A DNA stretch of 64,000 nt, taken from the NCBI RefSeq assembly GCF_900496995.4, contig NC_044012.1:25929606-25993605 (forward strand). The letters are read 5' to 3'. Below the pieces are notes generated by a model, which was not told where the DNA came from, made no database searches, and worked only from the letters and a program-made list of their open reading frames with translations. Made by a program: the position numbers and the translations under genes. The first letter of the stretch is position 1. Every line of letters begins with the position of its first letter. Positions 13,724 through 23,637 of this stretch are shown in pieces. Source of the DNA: Aquila chrysaetos chrysaetos (taxonomy: Eukaryota > Chordata > Aves > Accipitriformes > Accipitridae).

Positions 13724-13729
13724 TTTAAT
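13724..13729 (-). terminator. Poly(A) signal ATTAAA, left Gly-rich gene
   Basis: ATTAAA about 190 nt past the stop, followed by TGCAT at the end of the repeat arm; it mirrors 18720-18725. Confidence 0.7.
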
Positions 13730-13916
13730 GACAGGGAAGCACAGGATATGTGGTGAAGACAGTCACGCAGAGCACAAAGGACATTTCCCTGGGCTTTGGG
13801 AGGTGATGCAGCTCCACGCATGCCAGCAAAGTCGATCACTTGGCCATCACCGGGTTGCAGCTTCCCCTGCCAGGCTAGCACAGCCCAGGGCTGCTGGAGC
13901 AGGAGACGTTGCCCCT

Positions 13917-14570
13917 TCAGAAACAACCGGAGCTACAGCTTCCTCCGCCAAATCTCCTGTAACTAGAGTAGCCCCCACCACTCTGAGAGCTCCCCCCACC
14001 AAAGCACCGGCCTCCTCCCAAGGAGCCCCCACCATAGGAGCTGCCTCCTCCACAGGAGCCCCCAAAGCCCCCACCGTAGGAGCTGGAGCCAAAGGATCTT
14101 CCACCTCTGTATGAGCTCCCAAATGACCTGCTTCCTCCATATGAGCCCCCAGAGCCAAATGAACTACCCCCTCCGTACGAGCCCCCCATTCCTAGGGAAC
14201 TGCCACCTCCGTACGAGCCCCCCATCCCCAGGGAACTGCCCCCACCATATGAGCCACCCATCCCTAATGAACCGCTTCCTCCATATGAACCCCCAGAACC
14301 AAATGAACCCCCTGATTCAACAGAGCCCATTGGCCCTGAAAACCCCCCAATGGGTGATGGGAACGAGGTGCCCACGAAGCTCTCCTGAGGGCAGGAGCTG
14401 AGGATGGGGCCTGGGAAGGTGATGACCACGGGCGGTGGGTAGATCACGGCACGAGAGTCCCCACAGGAGGTGACGCAGGGCTGGCTCCAGGCATTAGCGC
14501 ATGGCTCTGGGCAGGTCACCTCGCAGGGTGAGGAGCATCTACTGCTCATGAGCTGGCCTCCTGAAGACAT
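13917..14570 (-). CDS. Gly-rich corneous beta-protein, left copy (217 aa)
   Basis: Beta-keratin-type structural protein. The Cys-rich head at 1-37 contains CEVTCPEPC; the beta core at about 38-67 reads [17 protein letters not shown] then CPQESFVG. A long tail from about 72 is built of GGS, YGG and SLGMGG repeats, ending in [10 protein letters not shown] and a final SSGCF. Such tails are usual for scale and claw type proteins; 217 aa is long for the family, which is often near 100-160. The start is the first ATG after the acceptor (exon 2 from 14590). Exon 1 is at 15337 and upstream. The protein is identical to that encoded at 17879-18532 on the other strand, while its intron differs and its promoter is only partly similar. 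The tail Cys residues suggest disulfide linking. The orthologue is not assigned. Confidence 0.95.
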   Translation of the reverse strand: MSSGGQLMSSRCSSPCEVTCPEPCANAWSQPCVTSCGDSRAVIYPPPVVITFPGPILSSCPQESFVGTSFPSPIGGFSGPMGSVESGGSFGSGGSYGGSGSLGMGGSYGGGSSLGMGGSYGGGSSLGMGGSYGGGSSFGSGGSYGGSRSFGSSYRGGRSFGSSSYGGGFGGSCGGGSSYGGGSLGGGRCFGGGSSQSGGGYSSYRRFGGGSCSSGCF

Positions 14571-15336
14571 CTTTTGTGATGTAGATAAACCTGCAGCATG
14601 GGTTAAGGAGTAAAAGTAAAATGTATATGCAGCTCTGTGCCTTTATGCAGTCTCCTTGACAGTACAAGCTGTATGTTTCCTGATAGAAGGGATTATTTTC
14701 TTACAAATATGAGAACTACTCTTGTGGAGATATCTAACCTTATTCCATCTGAAATACTGTTCTTCAGTGAGGTTAAAGCTAAGTAATATAGACACAGATA
14801 CAACTTCTCTTGCAGTCAGTAAGGAATATACCTTTCTAAAGCATCTTTAGCCTTTCTTCATTCCGATACCATGTTATTGTCTTCCACCACTAACCTCTAG
14901 TTCTGTTAAGGACAAATCACTAATTTATTCATCTCAGCTATTGGGTTCTTTTGGAAACAGGTTTGACAGACGCTGTAGTTATAAACAGAAATCAACAGTG
15001 GTTCTTGCCATATATGTGCGTGTGTGTCTGTATATACACGCATATTTTAATAAATGTCAAGCTGTATGTTGTTAAGTTGTAACCTCCTTATCAAATTAAC
15101 AGCATTTAATTGACACTTTCCTTTTGTGGTTTGGAAGAACACAGCCTCACATTTTAAGACCTGCATCTACCAATGGTTACTGCTGAATGGCTACAAAAAA
15201 CTTATCTGCTTAAGAAATAAAAAAAAACTGATATTGCTAATCATTGCAGAGTACTGACATAGAATTCATTCCCCAGTTAAACACTGATAGCAACATCCCA
15301 GTTAGTATAAAGAAACTTAAAAGAAAAAGTACTTAC

Positions 15337-15408
15337 CAGGCTCACGGAGAAAACCAGACTGAAGAGAAGTTGTTGGTGAACCTGGAGGAAATGCAGTGCT
15401 TTTATATA
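15337..15408 (-). promoter_or_regulatory. TATA box and non-coding exon 1, left Gly-rich gene
   Basis: Minus-strand TATATAAAAG at 15408-15399, preceded by GTCTGAAGAGG, then a leader of roughly 40 nt ending at donor CCTG|GTAAGT (last exon base 15337). The GTCTGAAGAGGTATATAA block is shared with the promoter at 17271, showing an old common origin despite divergence around it. Confidence 0.85.
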
Positions 15409-15500
15409 CCTCTTCAGACTGCCACCACGATATGCAACACACTTCTGTACATGGGGCATAATAGTTAGCCAGCAAAACATTTTGCTGAATAAGCTACTTC

Positions 15501-15526
15501 TAATTGTAATAATTGTTTTGATAACT
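15501..15526 (-). promoter_or_regulatory. Conserved AT-rich upstream element, copy 2
   Basis: In gene sense TTATCAAAACAATTATTACA, about 95-118 bp upstream of TATA. It aligns with the element of the partner gene at 17159-17177 (ACAATTA, 2 bp, ACAATTA). Confidence 0.65.
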
Positions 15527-15529
15527 GAT

Positions 15530-17155
15530 AATGATTAGTAAATCAGCTTCACATCATACAACATGCGCAACACGCCCTTTGTCTTACTTTAATCCTTAAA
15601 TAGTTTTTATATCCATTTTATGACTAGTGCCATCTCCCAACCTCATTTGAATTGCAGTGGAGATGAATTGAGCTCCATTCACTTAGCCAGGTAAAGGCAT
15701 CAGTCTTTCCTGTAAGCAAGATGAAAACATCAGTTTGGCATTGTCAGGAGAAATATTTTTTGTTCTGCAGCAGATTCCATTTAAATTGAGAATTGCACAG
15801 AGTTGGGAAAACTACAAATTTATAGTTCCTCAGATGGGAGAGGTCATTTTTTCTTCCTGTTTAACATCCACCCAAGTAACTGCTTACCAAAGTGCTTAAT
15901 CAAATGCCCACTGTCATCCAAGTAAGTGCAAGGAAGCACCATGTGAGAACATGGAGCAATTTTATTATCATCCTTCTCCTTTTGTCACATTTCAGGAGAC
16001 TTGCGATATTCTAGCAAGACACACTGCTGTTGTCCAGGAGGCATCATTTGAGAAAAAATAAAGTCTTTTTGGATATGGAATGGATGCATGTAGATTGTAT
16101 AAAGGTGATTTAACCTAAACCAAAATAAAAGCATCTTAAGAATGGCAAGGACTATTTTTGTCAAGAAAGCCACAGCAGTATTCCTGGACTAGTACTTAAA
16201 AGCCTCAGATATTAGGAGACAGAGATAAGAGTGCATAAATAGCAAGAGATATCTCTAAGCAAAATTTCCTTTGTCAATAATCAGAATCGTAGTGAGAACA
16301 CTAGATGTGATCAATATTTTTGTGCGGTTATAACAGAGAAACATCATGCAGGTTAGTGTGCAGTGATATCAAACACCCAACTTAAAATGTTTTGTTTCTA
16401 TATCAAAGCAAACTCAAGTAATGCTAGATTTTGACTCTCAGTCATAGCTGTGGGAGGAAAGCAACTGCAGTCTATCGAATCTAAATGGTTGGGTTTTCAG
16501 CCTATTTTTATGTTTAATGTTTATACCATTATAAATGGTATATATTTATATTTATATATTAAATTCTATGTTTAATGTTTATACCATTATAATGTTTATT
16601 TCATGTTTATATCATTTATATCACCAGATTTCTGGTATTTTCAAGCCCAATTAGAAAATAGAACACAGGGAGCTTATATGGTTAAGATCTTGCATCAGAA
16701 GGCAAACGAGTTCTGTCAGGCATCAGTGGGCAGCCCTTGATTTGACAGTTTTGCTAGTCAGCAATTCTTTGTTAACTCCTAAGTTAATGTGAATCTTCCT
16801 CATTTCCTACAGTTGCGTTGAGAAATATCAATTTACATGAAGAACCCTGGGCACTGTTGCTGTTTCTCACATTTCAGCACCACTGGCAAGCAGTAGCACT
16901 TCTATTAACCACCTAACTATTTGCAACAGAGATTTTGAAGAAGAAAAGTGGAATAGTGTGTATTAAACCTGTTTATCGGCTTGATATAACCCCCACATGC
17001 ATCTATACTCATTCCAGCTTCAACTCCAGTGAGGGCCAGGGACAATATCAGCTGCTAGGTGACTTTGTCAGGGTCAGAGTATAAAACAAAACACAAGGTG
17101 TGTAATGCTTGTAACGTGACTTGGAATTAAGAATAAAGTTGTGATCACATCACCT
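15530..17155. other. Shared divergent promoter region of the Gly-rich pair
   Basis: Non-coding DNA between the two head-to-head beta-protein genes and inside the inverted-repeat spacer. It includes an AT-rich tandem stretch at about 16500-16620. No open frame here resembles a known protein. Position suggests it contains control elements used by both genes, but none beyond the two AT-rich elements is recognised. Confidence 0.5.
16508..16618. repeat. AT-rich imperfect tandem repeat
   Basis: The phrase ATGTTTAATGTTTATACCAT occurs twice about 63 bp apart, with further ATGTTTAT and TTTATAT variants between and after, giving an imperfect AT-rich array. Confidence 0.65.
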
Positions 17156-17158
17156 AAG

Positions 17159-17177
17159 AGAACAATTAGAACAATTA
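17159..17177 (+). promoter_or_regulatory. Conserved AT-rich upstream element, copy 3
   Basis: Reads GAACAATTAGAACAATTA, ending about 94 bp upstream of the TATA box at 17271. Two ACAATTA half-sites are spaced as in the left gene. Confidence 0.65.
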
Positions 17178-17270
17178 AAGAACTAATGCATACAGCAAAA
17201 CATAGTCTGACAACGCGTAGGAAGCTCTTGCACAAAGCATGGCTCACGTCCCACTGGTGGTCTGAAGAGG

Positions 17271-17339
17271 TATATAAGAGCTCTCTGAATGCTTCAATTT
17301 CGTCAGTGACAGCTCTTCATCTACACTTCTCCAGACCTG
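17271..17339 (+). promoter_or_regulatory. TATA box and non-coding exon 1, right Gly-rich gene
   Basis: TATATAAGAG at 17271 preceded by GTCTGAAGAGG; a leader follows, ending CCAGACCTG|GTGAGT with the last exon base 17339. Transcription would begin near 17300. The intron runs to the acceptor CTGCTGCAG at 17858. Confidence 0.85.
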
Positions 17340-17878
17340 GTGAGTTGGATCTCCTTCATTCTCTATATGAATCATTAGGAAAATATTTTCAGTATTTAAC
17401 TGAGGACTTACTTACTTTTCTGCAGAAAATGCTTACATTTTCTGATAAGCAATGCCGTTTGCCTTTTGTTATACATTAATTTTTATAGTCATTTAAATGT
17501 ATGCCTTTGTAGACACAGTTGATGAATTATAAGACTACATATTCACAGGAACTTGGATCAATTCAATAATGTCAGTTAGCTCCAGAGCCATGTATTATAA
17601 TCCAAAAAAATCTTGAAGATAAGCTGCTTCCAAAGACACATGGAGTTTGGCTTTGCTCTCCATGATTACCAGTATTTCTAGAGCAGCAGAAAGTACTTCG
17701 GGAAGTATCAGGTGTCAGTGCATGCATGTTCAGAAAAATGCAGGAAAGAGATAAATGCTCTTCTTCCATCCGTTTTTCATGCTTGTAAAACATGTCAGAG
17801 CAAGTTTTTTTCCCTCTGGCATTTGGGCATTGTACTTATGCTTTATCTGCTGCTGCAGGTTTATCTACATCACAAAAG

Positions 17879-18532
17879 ATGTCTTCAGGAGGCCAGCTCA
17901 TGAGCAGTAGATGCTCCTCACCCTGCGAGGTGACCTGCCCAGAGCCATGCGCTAATGCCTGGAGCCAGCCCTGCGTCACCTCCTGTGGGGACTCTCGTGC
18001 CGTGATCTACCCACCGCCCGTGGTCATCACCTTCCCAGGCCCCATCCTCAGCTCCTGCCCTCAGGAGAGCTTCGTGGGCACCTCGTTCCCATCACCCATT
18101 GGGGGGTTTTCAGGGCCAATGGGCTCTGTTGAATCAGGGGGTTCATTTGGTTCTGGGGGTTCATATGGAGGAAGCGGTTCATTAGGGATGGGTGGCTCAT
18201 ATGGTGGGGGCAGTTCCCTGGGGATGGGGGGCTCGTACGGAGGTGGCAGTTCCCTAGGAATGGGGGGCTCGTACGGAGGGGGTAGTTCATTTGGCTCTGG
18301 GGGCTCATATGGAGGAAGCAGGTCATTTGGGAGCTCATACAGAGGTGGAAGATCCTTTGGCTCCAGCTCCTACGGTGGGGGCTTTGGGGGCTCCTGTGGA
18401 GGAGGCAGCTCCTATGGTGGGGGCTCCTTGGGAGGAGGCCGGTGCTTTGGTGGGGGGAGCTCTCAGAGTGGTGGGGGCTACTCTAGTTACAGGAGATTTG
18501 GCGGAGGAAGCTGTAGCTCCGGTTGTTTCTGA
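17879..18532 (+). CDS. Gly-rich corneous beta-protein, right copy (217 aa)
   Basis: The protein is identical, residue for residue, to the left copy: Cys-rich head, beta core at about 38-67 ([14 protein letters not shown]), a GGS/YGG/SLGMGG tail and a terminal SSGCF. Exon 2 begins at 17859 after a CTGCTGCAG acceptor, and the first ATG of exon 2 is the start; an open frame reaching back to 17792 is intronic. It is transcribed away from the left copy, so the pair is head-to-head with TATA boxes about 1.86 kb apart. Introns differ and promoters share only part of their sequence, so the two genes may differ in timing or tissue while making one product. The poly(A) signal is at 18720. Confidence 0.95.
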   Translation: MSSGGQLMSSRCSSPCEVTCPEPCANAWSQPCVTSCGDSRAVIYPPPVVITFPGPILSSCPQESFVGTSFPSPIGGFSGPMGSVESGGSFGSGGSYGGSGSLGMGGSYGGGSSLGMGGSYGGGSSLGMGGSYGGGSSFGSGGSYGGSRSFGSSYRGGRSFGSSSYGGGFGGSCGGGSSYGGGSLGGGRCFGGGSSQSGGGYSSYRRFGGGSCSSGCF

Positions 18533-18719
18533 AGGGGCAACGTCTCCTGCTCCAGCAGCCCTGGGCTGTGCTAGCCTGGCAGGGGAAGCTGCAACCCGGT
18601 GATGGCCAAGTGATCGACTTTGCTGGCATGCGTGGAGCTGCATCACCTCCCAAAGCCCAGGGAAATGTCCTTTGTGCTCTGCGTGACTGTCTTCACCACA
18701 TATCCTGTGCTTCCCTGTC

Positions 18720-18725
18720 ATTAAA
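18720..18725 (+). terminator. Poly(A) signal ATTAAA, right Gly-rich gene
   Basis: ATTAAA, 8 nt, then TGCAT. The repeat arm ends at that TGCAT, close to the expected cleavage position. Confidence 0.7.
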
Positions 18726-18739
18726 GCTATGTTGCATCA

Positions 18740-20556
18740 GTATGTTTGCCTAATGTTTTCTTTTTCACATTTTCACCTATAAACTACTTTGATTATGAAA
18801 CATGTTGCCAGGAAGCCAGGTGACAGCTGAAAAGTTTCTGTCTTGTCTTTAAGAGACCATCAGGCCCCTTTAGCTGCCAGCATGAATGTGGAGCAGTGGA
18901 AAATGTTGCACCCTGTGACATATTTCAGGATTCATGCCACTGAACTGGAACTCTGCTTCCTGACCATGTGTTATTATCATACCTCCTACCTGCGGAGCTA
19001 CATAATGATTGCAAACAAATTATCTAATTGTTTTCAAATTGAGCCTGTTTATTCAGTCATATTAACATTTTGCTTGGACCTGATGAATTTCTTGTCTACA
19101 ATCGTTAAATAAATCACAGATTAAAATTCCTTAACTTCTTTAAACATGGGGAAACTTAAGGAATTGCTTAATCGTGTGAGTATCCTCTAAATTCTGGGGT
19201 TTTTTTATCTCCAGAAAAGCTGGCAATTAAAAGTTTTGTTATTGCCATTTTCACCTTAGTTTTAACAAAGAGATAAAAGTTAGATTTTTCAAAGTGGGAC
19301 CAGGAATCTATGACAGGGACATTCTGTGTTCTGGCTCTATTAATAGTCCCTGTGCTTCAGTTAATCCTTTTTGACTTTCCGAACATGAACAATTCTGTAG
19401 TTCAACATGAAGCATGAAAAAAAAAAAAATCTTTCTTTGGTTCCTGATCTCCCTCGTGTGTTTTCCAAGTAACATCAAATGGAGTAGAGCCAGGTTTTAA
19501 CACATCTTTAGCATTCAATAGACTTGGAGACTCACCCATTGGTCTTTTTACATTTCTACTCCCAGCAATAGCTATGGAAAACAACAACACAAGGCATTAT
19601 TTCTGGTCTTGTGTCACTCATCACTTATGAAAGTCTCTCTCGCACACCCCTGTGATATGAAAGCACATTAGGCTGTCATATAAATGCAGCCCTTTGATGG
19701 GGCCACAGTCAAAAGAAATTCCTAAGTGTCTCCAGGTATTTAACACTGCAAGTTCAACGTGACAAATCTCAGAAATCAAGTAAGGCTTACATCGTTGATT
19801 TTCTTTGGTTACCATTCACAATCCCCAGAGAAATGTATTTATATATTGGTTTGCATTCTTTAGGCAGTCTTGATAACATATTTAAGTTGCCTGAACCTTC
19901 AGACATCTTCAGGGAACCACGATAATTCCTATAAACTGTTTCTAAATGAAATATGGTGACAGAATGGATGAACAAACAGACTCCTTCAAAAGTAAAGAGT
20001 TGGGCTATACCACAGAGTGTAAAATAAAAAACCTTATGAATTTCCAGTCTTCAGCTGACCATGTCTCATCCCTTACAATTCTTTTTTTCTACACTTTTCC
20101 CCATCAGCCAGAGAGAGATAATATTAAGCAGCCTGACCTTTTCTGAAAAGGTCTTGTACATGTGACGTTTTAAATCTCATTCCTCATTTGACGTGAAATG
20201 GAACAGCTGCACTGATGAAAAATGCTTTATCTGAGGGTTGTCTGTGGCAAGTGACTTCTGTTTGCTATCTGTTCATACACCAGCACAAAGTACTGAGTCA
20301 TCAGCTTCAGAAACCTCGGTGCCCTATGGAGAAGCTGTTTTGTGTGCTTAAATTTTGAATGCTTCATTCAACTGTCCTTTTCACAACACCTTTATTACTT
20401 AAGCAATTACTATCATATTACCATAAAAACACGTAATTGTTGCTCACTGGTTATGTAACCAGCTCTAGGAAGCCTAATGAACTAGTGCAAAGGATAGGAC
20501 CAAAACAGTCTTGCAGAGAAAGAAAAGCTGAACAAAATTTGATGATGCAGGAGGAT
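18740..20556. other. Tail-to-tail intergenic stretch
   Basis: Lies between the 3' ends of two convergent beta-protein genes. AT-rich; no coding exon, promoter or familiar repeat recognised. A 13-bp A run sits near 19419. Confidence 0.5.
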
Positions 20557-20562
20557 TTTAAT
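20557..20562 (-). terminator. Poly(A) signal ATTAAA of the gene at 20989-21408
   Basis: ATTAAA about 430 nt past the stop. The surrounding block (GATGCA, TTTAAT, a purine-rich AAACAA-AA-TGGAATACA and TGCAGAATGA, read on plus) is shared with the 3' end of the gene at 26996-27487. Confidence 0.65.
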
Positions 20563-20834
20563 AGAAACAAGAAATGGAATACACTGCAGAATGACATGGC
20601 ACACAACACAAAGCAGACATTTCCTCAGTTCCAGGGAAGGGCACCTCATTCACTGCGTACAAAGCGTCCATTTTCCACCAGTAGTTCTTCTCCTGTCACA
20701 GTTTTGACAATCTCTGTGTCAGGGCTTTCAAATTATTATTTTTTTTCTTACATTGGCACAATGAAAATAGGGATCTAGCATTATGAGATGATTAACAGAA
20801 GTTGTCATTAATAATAGACAAAGTGAAAAATGCA

Positions 20835-21485
20835 AGAAAGAAGTGTGGGCCCAGTTTTTGGAGGTACTGACCAAGGGTGACTCCCATTGATGCAATGGGC
20901 TTTCGCCATCTCTGAAAGCCAGCCCTGGCTCCGGATCTGGATCTTGCATTTTCATCTCCTAAGCTGTTGGGCAGGTATTCAGGCTGCCTTAGAATGAGCC
21001 ACAGTTTCCAAGGCGGGAGCCACAGCTGCTGCTGTAGGACCTCCTGCTGTAACAGCCCCCCATCCCTGAGGAGCCTCCAGAACCAAAGGAGCCCCCAGAT
21101 CCAAAGGAACCCCCCATCCCTGACATGCCCCCAGAACCAAAGGAACCCCCTATCTCATAGGAGCTCCCAGAGCTGTATGGGGTCAAAGCACCATATGGCT
21201 GGGGAAACGATGTTCCCACAATGCTCTCCTGAGGGCTGCTGCTGAGAATTGGTCCCGGGAAGGTGAGGACAACTGGTGGGGCATACACCACAGCTCTGGA
21301 GTCCCCACATGATACCACGCAGGGCTCAAGACTGCTGGTGTAGGCACATGGCTGTGTGCACGTCACCTTACAGGCAGGCAAGCACCGGGAGCTGATGTTG
21401 CAGTACATTGTTCTCAGGGCTTGATGTGAAGCTGGGAAAGACAACATGTAGTCAGGAAACCACCACAGTCTGGTGCCAATGGGTG
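20835..21485 (-). repeat. Left arm of second, diverged inverted repeat
   Basis: Matches 23638-24285 in reverse complement from the end of the intron through the coding region and first 160 nt of 3' UTR. Coding differences are frequent (26 of 139 aligned residues), but about 100 nt of 3' UTR around 20880-20980 are unchanged. Confidence 0.8.
20989..21408 (-). CDS. Corneous beta-protein with short Gly/Ser tail (139 aa)
   Basis: The head (1-35) has five Cys including CLPACKVTC. The beta core at about 36-65 reads AVVYAPPVVLTFPGPIL then SPQESIVG. It is followed by PQPYGALTPYSSG, a GGSFGSGG repeat region at about 87-117, and a basic Ser/Tyr end (CYSRRSYSSSCGSRLGNCGSF at 119-139). The start is the first ATG in exon 2, which begins at 21431 after the acceptor TTTCCCAG; an open frame to 21447 crosses that acceptor. 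Exon 1 is at 21901 and upstream. It pairs head-to-head with the gene at 23711-24133, its 81 percent identical paralogue. Basic ends of this type occur in other beta-proteins. Confidence 0.93.
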   Translation of the reverse strand: MYCNISSRCLPACKVTCTQPCAYTSSLEPCVVSCGDSRAVVYAPPVVLTFPGPILSSSPQESIVGTSFPQPYGALTPYSSGSSYEIGGSFGSGGMSGMGGSFGSGGSFGSGGSSGMGGCYSRRSYSSSCGSRLGNCGSF

Positions 21486-21900
21486 CCCATCACACGTGAC
21501 AGCAGTGGGGTTAGGTAGGCAGATTAGATCCTTGTTCATGCTTCCTGTTCCTCCCTCAAGGCCTGCTGTCCTGTGATCCCTTTCTTCCTCCCTTCTTACC
21601 CCTGTGGAGGATGCCTAATACTTTGTTTATTCAGTAGGGTGTAGCTTTATATTTGCATCTCAAGTTTTGAAAGACGTAAGAAAAAATAAAGTAACCCTTA
21701 AATTTTTTTAAATGTAAAATTGATTCTTACCGCTGTCTACAAGTTACTGCAGTGAGTCTTCTATGAAAAGTAAGATTTCACTGCAACATCTTACCTCATT
21801 GCCAAAATCACAAAATACAGACACAGGAAAGAGTCCTCATTTAAAACTACCACTACAGAGACATGACAGATACAAAATTATTAGCTTAAATCAAACTCAC

Positions 21901-21968
21901 CTAGAGCACCAAGACAGGAAAGTCAGGAGAAGTTTTTAGGAGACTCCTGAGATGTTCCTGCTTTTATA
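21901..21968 (-). promoter_or_regulatory. TATA box and non-coding exon 1 of the gene at 20989-21408
   Basis: Minus-strand TATAAAAG at 21968-21961, a leader containing CTTCTCCTGACTTTCCTG, and donor CTCTAG|GTGAGT with the last exon base 21901. The intron is about 470 bp. Confidence 0.85.
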
Positions 21969-22060
21969 CCTTTTTGCAAGCAACTCTAGGGATGTGAAGC
22001 ATCTCATAAAATCTCTAGCACTTACCAAACTATGGGTTTTCCTTTCTGGTTGACTCCTCT

Positions 22061-22083
22061 AATACCTGTAATTATTTTCATAG
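22061..22083 (-). promoter_or_regulatory. Conserved AT-rich upstream element, copy 4
   Basis: In gene sense CTATGAAAATAATTACAGGT, about 93-115 bp upstream of TATA. The AAAATAATTACAG core is shared exactly with the element of the acidic-tail gene at 38791-38816. Confidence 0.6.
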
Positions 22084-22973
22084 TTTCTAATTAGTAAACG
22101 ATCCACAGACCTACACAATATGACTCTCGTATAATAAATTTGAGCCTTCTATTGTGTTGAAATTGTACAGCCAAATTCCTATGCAATATCATTCTGCTGA
22201 CTCACTGGATTTACAATGGAAACTGCTTGACCCCTGCTTACTATTTTTTGCTAACGATTTACCAAGAAGGGACCCCCAGAAAGATCAATCCTGCAAGTCT
22301 GCTTTCATGAATGGCCTGACCCTAATGCTGCGCAACATAAGATAATTTTGGAGTTCAACCTCACTTTTAAGTTTGAGATCCACCTTGGAGAAAAAAGAAC
22401 TGGTGATCTTTGGTTATGCCCTTGCAGTGGCTCCACTGGCACACTCATCACAAGGCCCTAAGCATAACATCCTAAAGTGAATTTTGACACATACTTGGGT
22501 AAAACTACTCAGAGGGCTCAGAGCTTAAAGGAGATGTCATGTGTCACTTCAATCCCATTTACCTGTGTTTTGACAGACTTTTTGCAGGGCCTTGTCCCGG
22601 CCAGCACTCAAGAATAATTTGTGAGGTCTGATTCTGTCATGGTGCTGTATCATCCATTCAGTCAATAGATACAGGTGGGGTTGCAAAGAATGCTGACCCC
22701 CCCATCCAAGGTGGGTTGGATGATTCCTTTTGGGAGGTATTATACCTGAATCTAAGGCTTACAAATAAATCGTGGGACCGACACATCAGTAAGCCACCTT
22801 CCTTAAAGCCATTAAAGAGGAAGTAAACAGAGATCAACTCCTGTTTCAGTTGGAACCAGAATGATGTCAAAAGGATTTTTTTCCATTATATTTGAGACAA
22901 AAGGAAGCTGCTGCATGTTGGAGGCATGTTACTCAAAGTAGGGCTGTAAATGGATCACTAATTATGAATTGAA
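22084..22973. other. Divergent promoter region of the second pair
   Basis: About 0.9 kb of non-coding DNA between two head-to-head beta-protein genes. Apart from the AT-rich elements at its edges I recognise nothing coding or repetitive. Confidence 0.5.
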
Positions 22974-22990
22974 ATGAAAACAATTGCAAG
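22974..22990 (+). promoter_or_regulatory. Conserved AT-rich upstream element, copy 5
   Basis: ATGAAAACAATTGCAAG, ending 83 bp upstream of the TATA-like box. It resembles the element of the gene at 26996-27487 (CAAAACAGTTGCAATAAA). This is the weakest copy of the set. Confidence 0.5.
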
Positions 22991-23072
22991 GCTTAGAAGA
23001 GTACATTTTTCTTGGTGACAAGAATTTAGTGAATAATGGGTGGCCTCATATCCTTTCTGTTGTCTAAGAAAG

Positions 23073-23145
23073 TATATTAAAAGGTAAGAACTAAGAAATC
23101 TTCTATTATTCCAGGTCCACTGACTTATTCCTACAAGACAACAGG
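23073..23145 (+). promoter_or_regulatory. TATA-like box and non-coding exon 1 of the gene at 23711-24133
   Basis: TATATTAAAA at 23073-23082 is a poorer TATA box than those of the neighbouring genes. The exon ends ACAGG|GTAAGT at 23145. The intron runs to acceptor CTTTCCCAG at 23689. Confidence 0.65.
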
Positions 23146-23637
23146 GTAAGTCTAACTTCATTGCACTTCTTTGTAGCTATAGGATGCTTAAAACTTACTT
23201 TATCTTGCAAAATGCTAGCAATTTTAGAAAAGCTGAGGTAAAGAGAAGAGTAGATTTAGCAAGAATTCTTAGAAAATCTGGGGGAAAGGGAAGAACAGAG
23301 CAAGGAAGATTCTGTTACTTTCCTCTGGAGACTTTCTGAAGTTACAGACAAATCTTCCTGTAGGTCTACTTTGACAAGAGAATGAATGGGACTTTTCTGA
23401 ACAAGTAATTGTATGAGGATCAGGTAATTTAGTCCCAGGGAAAAGAGCAATATCTTTTGAGAGATTCAGAAGAATGAGAGATATGGATGGTGCACAAATG
23501 AAGAAGAACTGAGAAGCATTAAAAGGGGTCAGTCAGGAAGGAAATAGCAGGGAAAAAGGAAACTGAGGGAGGGTTGAACTGGGAGTTGATGAGCAGCTGG
23601 AGGAGAAGGACAAGGTGCTTCTGGCTCACACTGGGAA

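Larger units (their letters stand above)
13712..14598 (-). repeat. Left arm of 887-bp inverted repeat (exon 2 unit)
   Basis: This segment is the reverse complement of 17851-18737 with no length change: paired coordinates always sum to 32449. Identity can be followed through three overlapping translated frames and by reading both ends. It begins 8 bp before the exon 2 start at the splice acceptor and ends at TGCAT just past the poly(A) signal. Beyond both ends the flanks no longer match. Confidence 0.93.
17851..18737 (+). repeat. Right arm of 887-bp inverted repeat (exon 2 unit)
   Basis: Reverse complement of 13712-14598. The arms are separated by 3252 bp (14599-17850), which hold both promoters, both first exons and most of both introns. 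No mismatch was found wherever I compared the two. Confidence 0.93.

Noticed and set aside
14111-14401. Open frames antisense to the Gly-rich beta-protein genes (also 13728-14114 plus, 18048-18338 minus, 18335-18721 minus)
   Set aside because: Low-complexity shadows of the GGS/YGG repeats; useful only as proof that the two arms are identical.
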